Assembly: GCA_902805655.1 (NCBI GenBank)
Contig: CADCTF010000020.1
Coordinates: forward strand, 1 to 33,203
Length of the DNA stretch: 33,203 nucleotides
Reading direction: 5' to 3'
Source: an uncultured Acidimicrobiales bacterium
GTDB lineage: Bacteria; Actinomycetota; Acidimicrobiia; Acidimicrobiales; CADCTF01
Shown in pieces: positions 23,603-31,326 of the stretch. Each line of letters begins with the position of its first letter. Position 1 is the stretch's first letter. The notes under the pieces were generated by a model. That model ran no database searches, had not been told where the DNA came from, and saw nothing but the letters and a program-made list of their open reading frames with translations. The translations under genes and the position numbers were made by a program.

Positions 23603-24328
23603 CTAGGGCTGGTGGCGGCGGAAGACCCGGTCGCGAAGCCCCCAACCGGTGACGAGCGCAAGGGCCTCTGCGATGATCCGTGTGTTCATCTTCGACGTGC
23701 CGGCGGTGCGGTCGATGAAGGTGATGGGCACCTCGGCGATCTTTCGCCCCTTGCGCACGATGCGGTACGCCGTCTCGATCTGGAACCCGTAGCCGTTGGC
23801 GCGGATCCGCTCGAAGCCGATCTCCACGAGGGCATCGGCCTGATAGGCCCGATAGCCGGAGGTGGCGTCGGTGATGCCGAGGCGGAGCAACCGGTCGGCA
23901 TACCGATTGCCCCATCTCGAGAGCGCCCGCCGGGCCGCACCCCAGCTCGGTATGGAGCCGCCCGGGACGTAGCGGGAGCCGATGGCGAGATCGGCGTTCT
24001 CCAGGGCCGCGAGAAGGCTGGGCAGCGCGGCCGGGTCGTGCGACAGGTCGGCGTCCATCTCTACGAGCACGTCGTAACCGGCGTCGATGCCGCGCCGGAA
24101 GCCGGCGCGGTAGGCCGATCCGAGCCCTCCCGCCGCCTTGGGCCGCCGGAGCACCTGGATCCCGCCCAGCTCGGCGGCGACGGCCTCTGCGAGATCGGCC
24201 GTACCGTCGGGGCTGCTGTCGTCCACCACCAGGATGTCGGCCGTGGGTTCAGCGGCCCGGACCCGGCGTAGAACCTCAGCGACGTTGTCCGCCTCCTGGT
24301 AGGTAGGGATCACGACGAGGGCCCGCAC
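23603..24328 (-). CDS. Polyprenol-phosphate mannose synthase-like GT2
   Basis: 241 aa, one GT-A catalytic domain with no membrane extension. ALVVIPTYQEADNV, VVDDSSPDGTADLA (residues 35-48, nucleotide site), GLGSAYRAGF, and VEMDADLSHDP (Asp92, Asp94 of the metal motif) are those of dolichol/polyprenol-phosphate mannose synthases. DLAIGSRYVPGGSIPSWG and RTAGTSKMN complete the family signature. It should make a lipid-linked sugar on the cytoplasmic face, the donor that the adjacent GT-C enzymes need. GTG 24328 has TACGAT six bases upstream and is preferred over a start 25 codons earlier. It ends in TAG. Confidence 0.9.
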   Translation of the reverse strand: MRALVVIPTYQEADNVAEVLRRVRAAEPTADILVVDDSSPDGTADLAEAVAAELGGIQVLRRPKAAGGLGSAYRAGFRRGIDAGYDVLVEMDADLSHDPAALPSLLAALENADLAIGSRYVPGGSIPSWGAARRALSRWGNRYADRLLRLGITDATSGYRAYQADALVEIGFERIRANGYGFQIETAYRIVRKGRKIAEVPITFIDRTAGTSKMNTRIIAEALALVTGWGLRDRVFRRHQP

Positions 24329-24334
24329 TTCGTG

Positions 24335-24340
24335 ATCGTA
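24335..24340 (-). promoter_or_regulatory. -10 hexamer TACGAT of the GT2 gene
   Basis: On the minus strand TACGAT is followed by six bases and GTG 24328, a leaderless arrangement that decides the start. The 99-base divergent gap holds this promoter and that of the flavoprotein gene. Confidence 0.5.
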
Positions 24341-24427
24341 GGTGTGCGGGTGGGCATGACCTGGCGATGCGCCAGATTGGCGCGATCCTGTGTTCGAGAC
24401 CACGCTGGTCGCCTTCCGAAGGAGCGA

Positions 24428-25885
24428 GTGTTGCTAGAAGATCGAGAGTCGACCGACGGTGGAGCCACCCCGGAGGTGGTCATCATCGGCGCAGGCCCGG
24501 CCGGCCTCACGGCGGCGTATCAGCTCACCAAGCGCGGCGTGGCGTCCACGGTGCTCGAGTCGGACAACGTCGTAGGTGGCATCAGCCGCACCGTCGAGCG
24601 CGACGGCTGGCGCTTCGACATCGGCGGCCATCGGTTCTTCACCAAGGTGAAGCCGGTGGAAGACCTGTGGCACGAGATCCTGCCGGACGAAGACTTCTTG
24701 ATGCGCCCCCGCATGAGCCGCATCTTCTACAAGGGGAAGTACTACGACTACCCCCTGAAGGCCATGAACGCCCTGAAGAACCTCGGCATCCTCGAGGCCG
24801 TGCTCTGCGTGGTCTCCTACGCCGCGGCCCGGGTGCGTCCGCCCAAGGATCAGTCGAACCTCGAAGGCTGGATCTCGGCGCGCTTCGGCGCTCGCCTGTA
24901 CCGCACGTTCTTCAAGACCTACAACGAGAAGCTGTGGGGCCGCCCGGCCTCCGACATCCAGGCCGACTGGGCCGCCCAGCGGATCAAGAACCTCTCCCTG
25001 TTCTCCGCCATCGTCAACGCGCTGCTGCCGAAGCGGAACCAGAAGGAGATCACCTCGCTGATCGAGGAGTTCCAGTACCCCAAGTACGGCCCCGGGATGA
25101 TGTGGGAGGCGTGTCGCGAGAAGGTAGAGGCGGCCGGCACGAAGGTGCACATGCAGGCTCGGGTCACCGCCATCCGCCACGAAGGCGGCAAGGCGACGGC
25201 CGTCGTGGCCGAGACGGGTGGCGCTCCTACGGAGTACCAGTGCAGCGACGTCATCTCCTCGATGCCGCTGCCGCTGATGATCAAGTCGATGCAGCCGCCT
25301 GTTCCCGACGAGGTGCAGCGGGCGGCGGACGGTCTGAGCTTCCGCGACTTCCTGACGATCGCGCTGGTCGTCCCGGAGAGGTTCTCGTTCCCCGACAACT
25401 GGATCTACGTGCACGACCCGGCGGTGAAGGTCGGCCGCATCCAGAACTTCGGCTCGTGGTCGCCGTACCTCATCAAGGAAGGGCGCACCTGCCTCGGCAT
25501 GGAGTACTTCGTGTTCGAGGGGGACGAGCTGTGGATGTCGAGCGATGCCGACCTGGTCGAGCTGGGCAAGCGTGAGCTCGCCGCCCTCGGCCTCGTGGAG
25601 CCGGGCAAGGTGGAGGCCGGCTACGTCGTGCGGATGCCGAAGGCGTATCCCGTCTACGACGAGGACTACAAGAAGAACATCGACACCATGCGCGCCTGGC
25701 TGGCGGCCAATGCCCCCAACGTCCACCCGGTGGGCCGCAACGGCATGCACAAGTACAACAACCAGGACCACTCCATGTACACCGCCATGTTGACGGTGGA
25801 CAACATCTTCGGTGCCTCCAACGACATCTGGGATGTCAACGTCGAGGAGGAGTACCACGAGGAGAAGGCCGCTCCGGCGGCCTGA
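24428..25885 (+). CDS. FAD-dependent oxidoreductase, UDP-galactopyranose-mutase-like
   Basis: 485 aa. The Rossmann FAD motif is VVIIGAGPAGLTAAYQL (residues 17-33), then the GG doublet of the amine-oxidase/UGM group in NVVGGISRT and DIGGHRFFTKV. MSRIFYKGKYYDYPL resembles the UGM substrate region, and FKTYNEKLWGRPASDIQADW is family-typical. At the C-terminus NNQDHSMYTAMLTVDNI binds flavin. It is longer than classical UGM (under 400 aa), so I call it UGM-like and not UGM; it could isomerise or oxidise a nucleotide or lipid-linked sugar. AAGGAG at 24419-24424 lies 3 bases from GTG 24428 and 6 from TTG 24431; the TTG is an equally likely start. Confidence 0.85.
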   Translation: MLLEDRESTDGGATPEVVIIGAGPAGLTAAYQLTKRGVASTVLESDNVVGGISRTVERDGWRFDIGGHRFFTKVKPVEDLWHEILPDEDFLMRPRMSRIFYKGKYYDYPLKAMNALKNLGILEAVLCVVSYAAARVRPPKDQSNLEGWISARFGARLYRTFFKTYNEKLWGRPASDIQADWAAQRIKNLSLFSAIVNALLPKRNQKEITSLIEEFQYPKYGPGMMWEACREKVEAAGTKVHMQARVTAIRHEGGKATAVVAETGGAPTEYQCSDVISSMPLPLMIKSMQPPVPDEVQRAADGLSFRDFLTIALVVPERFSFPDNWIYVHDPAVKVGRIQNFGSWSPYLIKEGRTCLGMEYFVFEGDELWMSSDADLVELGKRELAALGLVEPGKVEAGYVVRMPKAYPVYDEDYKKNIDTMRAWLAANAPNVHPVGRNGMHKYNNQDHSMYTAMLTVDNIFGASNDIWDVNVEEEYHEEKAAPAA

Positions 25886-25918
25886 GCGCCGGTGGCCTGA
25901 GCTCCTCAGGGTGAGGGC

Positions 25919-26671
25919 TCAGTACGGCCAGTTCGCCTCGGGGTGGCCGAGATAGCGGGTGAGGCGGCCGAGCTTCGCCACGATCAATGCCTTGATCACG
26001 ACGTTGCGGGCGAACCACGGCAGCTCGGCCGCCTGGCGAAGTGCGTTGCCGACCCGCTCACGGGTCGTCAACCGCTCCCGGCGGTACTCGGCCATGGAGC
26101 CGGTGCGGCCGAGGTAGCGGAAGTCGGCGCCCCCGAACAGGCTGGCGGCGAGGGCGAGGGTCACACCGATGGAGCTGAACGAGTCGTGGATGAGCAAGGT
26201 GCCGCCGTCGGCCACCTTGGCTCCCCACTGGCGGATGTCGGCGAGCGCGGGCGCCAGGCGGTGGGCGCCGTCGATGTAGAGCAGCTCGATCGGAGCGGGG
26301 ACCTCGTCTCCCGCCTCCTGGGAGGGACGGCGCACGTGCCTCACCTTGTCCCGCACGCCGGCGCGCTCGAGGTTGGCGAGGAAGCGCTCGTGGTCGGCCT
26401 GTCCGGCTTCTGCAGGTCCCTCGATCTGCTGGGGTCCGCGGTCGTTCCCGGCGTGAGGGTCGATGGCGACCACCTCCACGCCTTCGGCGGCGGCCGTTCC
26501 GAGCATGACCGTCGAGCGTCCCTGGTAGCTGCCGATCTCCACGATCCTCGCGCCCGGCTTCAGCTCGGATGCCCGGTCCCACAGCTTGCGGGCCTGCCCG
26601 GGTGACATCCAGCCCTCCACCTCGTGGACCGATTGCAAGATGGCTTCGAAGCTCGGCGGTGCAGCGCTCAT
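25919..26671 (-). CDS. Class I SAM-dependent methyltransferase (Methyltransf_24/CmcI-like)
   Basis: 250 aa. The SAM-binding motif I is ARIVEIGSYQGRSTVML, followed by VVAIDPHAG, with the Asp of motif II. IELLYIDGAHRLAPALADI is the characteristic D-G-x-H of the Methyltransf_24 group, and GGTLLIHDSFSSIGVTLAL follows. Members methylate sugars and secondary metabolites using a metal-bound site. In this locus an O-methylated sugar is plausible but unproved. ATG 26671 has AGGAGA ten bases upstream. It converges on the flavoprotein gene with 33 bases between, holding only a weak 6-bp hairpin. Confidence 0.87.
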   Translation of the reverse strand: MSAAPPSFEAILQSVHEVEGWMSPGQARKLWDRASELKPGARIVEIGSYQGRSTVMLGTAAAEGVEVVAIDPHAGNDRGPQQIEGPAEAGQADHERFLANLERAGVRDKVRHVRRPSQEAGDEVPAPIELLYIDGAHRLAPALADIRQWGAKVADGGTLLIHDSFSSIGVTLALAASLFGGADFRYLGRTGSMAEYRRERLTTRERVGNALRQAAELPWFARNVVIKALIVAKLGRLTRYLGHPEANWPY

Positions 26672-26824
26672 CGCGACGTTTCTCCTGGGGCGTTCTCGAG
26701 GGCGCTCGGCCCATGTGCGCCCGGCGAAGGTCGGCCCCGCCTACCATGTCGGCGGCCGACGGGCCGGGCTCGCAGCAGCGTACCGGTCGCCCCATCGCCC
26801 GTTCGGCGACACCACACTTCCCCT

Positions 26825-28018
26825 GTGCCTGAACTCCTGCAACCGCCGACACCCGTCAGCACCGCCGAACTCGGAGCACTCGCCAGCGCGGCCGGGCTTC
26901 ATCGAGTGCACATCCTGGCGTGGCGCGACCTCGCGGATGTCGAGGCAGGGGGGTCGGAGGTGCACATCGCCGAGGTCGCTCGGCACTGGGCGGAAGCGGG
27001 CATCGAGGTCACGCTGCGCACCTCGTACGCGCAGGGCCAGGCCCCCAAGGTCACGAGGGACGGTTACCGGGTGATCCGCAAGGCCGGCCGCTACCTCGTG
27101 TTCCCTCGCGCCGCGTTGAGCGAGGTCGCCGAGCGCTATGGGCCCTGGGACGCCATCGTCGAGGTGTGGAACGGCATGCCGTTCTTCACGCCGGTGTGGA
27201 GGCGAGGCCGCCCGTCCATCGTCTTCATGCACCACGTCCACGCCGAGATGTGGAAGATGGCTATGCCCGAGAGCGAGCGCCTGGCGCGAGCCGGTGAGCT
27301 GCTCGAGTCACGGATCGCGCCGTTGCTCTATCGGCGCTCGAGGATCGTGACGTTGTCCGAGTCGTCCAAGCGCGAGCTGGTCGACGACCTGCGCTTCCGC
27401 CCGGAGCGCATCGACGTGGTTCCCGTCGGCATCGACCCGAAGTTCTCGCCCGGCGGGGAGCGGTCGGAGGCGCCGCTGGTCGTCGCGGTCGGACGCCTGG
27501 TGCCGGTGAAGAGGTTCGACCGCCTCATCCGGGTGCTGGTCCGACTTCGCGAGCGGCATCCCACCCTGCGAGCGGTGATCTCCGGTGAGGGCTACGAGCG
27601 GCCCCAGCTGGAGGCGCTGGTCGACGAGCTAGGTGCCCGGGACTGGTTGGAGCTGCCGGGGCACACGAGCGACGCAGACCTGCTCGCGCTCTATCGCCGG
27701 GCCTGGGTGCTCACCAGCTCGTCCGTGCGCGAGGGCTGGGGGATGACGATCACCGAGGCGGCGGCCTGCGGCACGCCGGCCGTGGTGTCGCGGATCTCCG
27801 GCCACGTCGACGCGGTCGAGGAGGGCCGCAGCGGCCTGCTGGCATCCGGTGAGGACGAGCTGGTCGACAGGCTCGATGCCGTGCTGGCGGACGAAGCGCT
27901 CCGCCGCAGGCTCTCCGAAGGGGCGCTCGCGAACGCGGCCCGCTACACGTGGATGAACACCGCCCACGGAGCCCTCCGGGCCCTCGCGGACGAGGCGGCG
28001 CGCCGGTCGCGCCGGTGA
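26825..28018 (+). CDS. Glycosyltransferase family 4 (GT-B)
   Basis: About 397 aa, soluble GT-B. The N-terminal domain has VHILAWRDLADVEAGGSEVHI, the GGSE loop common in GT4 enzymes, and the C-terminal donor domain has VVAVGRLVPVKRFDRLI, VISGEGYERPQLEAL, and the E-x7-E motif in VREGWGMTITEAAACGTP. It transfers a sugar from a nucleotide donor to a lipid- or glycan-linked acceptor in the cytoplasm. The start is not firm: GTG 26825 is first, and GTG 26906 (VHILAW) is the closest to the domain. The stop overlaps the aftD start (GTGA). The divergent gap 26672-26824 shows no gene. Confidence 0.88.
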   Translation: MPELLQPPTPVSTAELGALASAAGLHRVHILAWRDLADVEAGGSEVHIAEVARHWAEAGIEVTLRTSYAQGQAPKVTRDGYRVIRKAGRYLVFPRAALSEVAERYGPWDAIVEVWNGMPFFTPVWRRGRPSIVFMHHVHAEMWKMAMPESERLARAGELLESRIAPLLYRRSRIVTLSESSKRELVDDLRFRPERIDVVPVGIDPKFSPGGERSEAPLVVAVGRLVPVKRFDRLIRVLVRLRERHPTLRAVISGEGYERPQLEALVDELGARDWLELPGHTSDADLLALYRRAWVLTSSSVREGWGMTITEAAACGTPAVVSRISGHVDAVEEGRSGLLASGEDELVDRLDAVLADEALRRRLSEGALANAARYTWMNTAHGALRALADEAARRSRR

Positions 28019-31000
28019 GCCCCTCGCCGCCGCCGGCGGCCAGTCGCCGGCCGATGGCGGCGGCGCACGTGCTGCTCGCCTGCCTCGCGTACGTCCCCCT
28101 GCTGCTCACCAAGCCGGGTCGGGTGGGTGCGGACACCAAGACCTACCTCTACCTCGATCCCGGTGAGCTGCTCCGGCGCGCACCGTTCCTCTGGGACCCG
28201 AACGTCGGCTTGGGGACGCTGACCCATCAGACCATCGGCTACCTGTTCCCGATGGGACCCTGGTACTGGGTGCTGGAGCAGCTCGGCCTGCCCGACTGGG
28301 CCGCCCAGCGACTCTGGTTGGCGACGGTTCTGTTCGCCGCCGGTGCCGGCGTGCTGTTCCTCTGCCGCACGCTCGGCTGGCCCGATCCCCCGGGCGACGT
28401 CGAAGGCCATGGTGCGTCCGGAAGCAAGTCGCGGAAGCCGCCCGCCGCAGCACACCTGGCCGGGCCGCTGGCCGCGGCGCTCGTCTACATGTGCAGCCCG
28501 TACGTGCTGGACTACGCGGCGCGCATCTCGGTCATCCTGCTGCCTTGGGCGGCCCTGCCCTGGCTGGTCGGGCTGGCCGTGCGGGGGCTCCGGTCGGGCA
28601 GCTGGCGACACCCCGCGCTGTTCGCGCTGGTGGTGCTCCTGGTAGGAGGCGTGAACGCCACCGCGCTCGTGTTCGCCGGCCTCGGCCCCGTGCTGTGGTT
28701 CCCCTTCGCGGTGTGGGTGCACCGGGAGGCCACGTTCCGCCAAGCCGTCGCCACGATGGCGCGGATCGGCGTCCTGACGACGGCCGTCTCGCTCTGGTGG
28801 GTGGCCGGCCTCTTGGTGCAGGGGCGCTATGGCCTTCCCATACTCCGCTTCACGGAGACGGTGGAGGCGGTGTCGCGCACGTCGGTGTCGACGGAGGTGC
28901 TGCGCGGCCTCGGCTACTGGTTCTTCTACGGCAGCGACAAGATCGGTCCCTGGATCGAGCCTTCGGTGCTCTACACCCAGCGGGTGTGGCTCATCGCCGT
29001 GGGCTTCGCCACGCCGGTGCTGGCGCTGGTGGCCGCGGCCGTGCTGCGCTGGCGACAGCGGGCGTACTTCGTGACCATCATGATCGTCGGCACGGTCATC
29101 GCCGTCGGTGCCCACCCCTACGAGCAGCCGTCGATCCTCGGTGGCGTGTTCAAGGCGTTCGCGGCCACCTCCACTGCGGGTCTCGCCCTGCGCAGCACCG
29201 CTCGCGCCGTTCCGCTAGTCGTGCTGGGAACGGCCATGTTGTCCGGGGCCGCGGTCACCGCACTGGTCCGGCGACGACCGGGCGCCGGAGTGGTCGCGGG
29301 GGCACTCGTCGGCCTGGTTGCCCTGGCCGGCCTCCCTCCGCTCTTCACCGGGCAGATCGGCATCGCTGAGCACCTCGACCGCGACGAGGACATCCCGGCC
29401 TACTGGGAGGAGGCAGGCGACGCGCTGGACGAGAGGGACGACGGCACGAGGGTGCTGGCCATCCCGGGCTCGGACTTCGCCGCCTACCGGTGGGGCAACA
29501 CCGTGGAGCCAGTGCTCCCGTTCCTCATGGACCGGCCGTTCGTCGCTCGCGAGCTGATACCGCACGGCTCGGCGTCGTCGGCCGGGCTGTTGACCGCAGT
29601 GGACCGACGCATCCAGGAAGGGGTCTTCGAGCCGTCCTCCCTGGCGCCCATGGCCCGCCTGATGGGTGTGGGTGACGTGGTAGTGCGGTCGGACCTGCAG
29701 TTCGAGCGCTATCGCACCGTTCGGCCGAGATGGCTCTGGGACCTGCTGACACCGGCACCTTCCGGCCTCGGGCCGCCGGTTGCCTTCGGTCCCGCCGTGC
29801 CCAACGTGCCCGTGCCGAAGCTGCCGCTGCGGGACGAGATCGAGCTGGGGCTGCCGCCTGGCGCTGCGCACCCACCGCCCGTGGCGGCGTTCCCGGTCCT
29901 GGCCGGCTCGGGCGCGACGGGGATCATCCGGCTGGAAGCCGCCGAGCGCCCCATGGTGATCGCCGGCGACGGCGAAGGCGTGGTCGAGCTGGCTGCGGCC
30001 GGCATGCTCCAGGGCAACAGCCCCCTCCTGTACGCCGCCTCGCTGGATGCGAGCGACGGATGGGGCGCCGCGCTCGACCAAGGCGCCGACCTGGTGCTCA
30101 CCGACTCCCACCGGTTGCGGGCTCGGCGGTGGGGAACCGTGCGGGAGAACAGTGGCTACACCGAGCCTCCGGGCGCGGGCCCGTTGCGGCTCGACCCTGC
30201 AGACAACCGGCTCGAGCTCTTCCCGAAGGCCGCTCCCGGGGCGTTCACCGTCGCTGAGCAGCGCGGCGTCGCGGCCGTGCGGGCCACTCGGTACGGCAAC
30301 CCAGTGTCGTTCACGCCGGAGGACCGGCCGGCGAACGCCATCGACGGGGATGTCACCACGGCGTGGCGGGTCGGTGCCTTCGCCGACGTCACCGGCGACA
30401 CGCTGCGGGTCGACCTCGAAGCGCCGGTCACCGTCGACTCCATCCGCCTGGTGCAGCCCGTGACCGGACCGCGCAACCGGTACATCACCACCGCTCGGCT
30501 GCACTTCGACCAGGGCGCGCCCGTCGACGTGGCTCTCGGGCCTGAGTCACGGACCCCGGCCGGGCAGGTGGTCACCTTCGACTCGCGCTCGGTCGGTAGC
30601 GTCGAGCTCGAGATAGGCGCCACGAACTTCGGCCTGCTGCCGAAGTACGACGGCATCAGCGGTGTGGGTCTCGCCGAGATCGACATCGGTGGTGTGAGGG
30701 TGGACGAGCTCGTGCGGCTGCCGACGAACCTGCTCGATGCCGCGGGGGAACGTGCGCAGAGCTCCCGTCTCGCGATCGTGACCGCTCGGCAGCGCAGCAA
30801 CCCGTCCGAGCCCGTGCGCACCGACGAAGAGCTCACCATGAAGCGGGTCTTCGAGCTGCCGGCCGGCCGCGCCTTCACCATCGCCGGCACCGCCCGCCTG
30901 GCCGCCTCAGCGCCCGACGAGGTGCTCGATGCGATCGTCGGGATGCCTGCGGCCGGCGCCGGCGGGGTGACGGCCCGGGCCGAGGACCGCCTGGCCGGCA

Positions 31001-31314
31001 ACCTCAGGGCACGGGCCAGCGCCGCGATCGATGGCGACCCCAACACGGCCTGGACGCCCGGCTTCACGTTCCAAGCCGGGCGCTGGCTCGAGCTCGAGGT
31101 CGCTCGACCGCTCACCTTCGATCGCATGGACCTGCAGGTGGTGGCCGATGGTCGCCACTCAGTGCCGACCCGCCTGCGCATCGATGTCGATGGTGCCCCG
31201 GCTCGTACCGTCGACCTGCCGGCGGTGGAGGACCGGGCGGGGGAGGGCAGCACCGTCACGCTGCCGCTGCGCTTCGAGCCGGTGACCGGCCGCACGATCC
31301 GAGTCACGGTCTAG
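28015..31314 (+). CDS. AftD-like alpha-(1->3)-arabinofuranosyltransferase, N-terminal part up to an in-frame TAG
   Basis: 1099 aa from GTG 28015. The first 460 residues are a multi-spanning GT-C domain: GADTKTYLYLDPGELL, FLWDPNVGLGTLTHQTIGYL and FPMGPWYWVLEQ match the AftD/DUF3367 N-terminus. A large extracytoplasmic part follows, including two F5/8-type-C-like carbohydrate-binding modules, near residues 760-870 (PANAIDGDVTTAWRVG) and 995-1099 (ASAAIDGDPNTAWTPG). AftD adds arabinofuranose branches to arabinogalactan and lipoarabinomannan from a polyprenyl donor; that this homologue uses arabinose is inference. The frame stops at TAG 31312-31314, but the same frame continues at once with the expected C-terminal third. 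Mycobacterial AftD, about 1400 aa, is one chain; start to final stop here is 1483 codons including the TAG. Confidence 0.85.
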   Translation: MSPSPPPAASRRPMAAAHVLLACLAYVPLLLTKPGRVGADTKTYLYLDPGELLRRAPFLWDPNVGLGTLTHQTIGYLFPMGPWYWVLEQLGLPDWAAQRLWLATVLFAAGAGVLFLCRTLGWPDPPGDVEGHGASGSKSRKPPAAAHLAGPLAAALVYMCSPYVLDYAARISVILLPWAALPWLVGLAVRGLRSGSWRHPALFALVVLLVGGVNATALVFAGLGPVLWFPFAVWVHREATFRQAVATMARIGVLTTAVSLWWVAGLLVQGRYGLPILRFTETVEAVSRTSVSTEVLRGLGYWFFYGSDKIGPWIEPSVLYTQRVWLIAVGFATPVLALVAAAVLRWRQRAYFVTIMIVGTVIAVGAHPYEQPSILGGVFKAFAATSTAGLALRSTARAVPLVVLGTAMLSGAAVTALVRRRPGAGVVAGALVGLVALAGLPPLFTGQIGIAEHLDRDEDIPAYWEEAGDALDERDDGTRVLAIPGSDFAAYRWGNTVEPVLPFLMDRPFVARELIPHGSASSAGLLTAVDRRIQEGVFEPSSLAPMARLMGVGDVVVRSDLQFERYRTVRPRWLWDLLTPAPSGLGPPVAFGPAVPNVPVPKLPLRDEIELGLPPGAAHPPPVAAFPVLAGSGATGIIRLEAAERPMVIAGDGEGVVELAAAGMLQGNSPLLYAASLDASDGWGAALDQGADLVLTDSHRLRARRWGTVRENSGYTEPPGAGPLRLDPADNRLELFPKAAPGAFTVAEQRGVAAVRATRYGNPVSFTPEDRPANAIDGDVTTAWRVGAFADVTGDTLRVDLEAPVTVDSIRLVQPVTGPRNRYITTARLHFDQGAPVDVALGPESRTPAGQVVTFDSRSVGSVELEIGATNFGLLPKYDGISGVGLAEIDIGGVRVDELVRLPTNLLDAAGERAQSSRLAIVTARQRSNPSEPVRTDEELTMKRVFELPAGRAFTIAGTARLAASAPDEVLDAIVGMPAAGAGGVTARAEDRLAGNLRARASAAIDGDPNTAWTPGFTFQAGRWLELEVARPLTFDRMDLQVVADGRHSVPTRLRIDVDGAPARTVDLPAVEDRAGEGSTVTLPLRFEPVTGRTIRVTV
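31312..31314 (+). other. In-frame TAG inside the AftD-like gene
   Basis: Reading frame 1 runs from 28015 to 32466 with this single stop. The preceding codons give RTIRVTV, the following ones RVRSVETLDYYSAEP. No frame change is needed to join the two parts, unlike in a typical indel error. Confidence 0.85.
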
Positions 31315-31326
31315 CGGGTCCGCTCG

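Noticed and set aside
25896-25910. Hairpin CCTGAG/CTCAGG between the flavoprotein and methyltransferase genes as a terminator
   Set aside because: Only a 6-bp stem and no T-tract. It may help end the convergent transcripts, but it is too weak to call.
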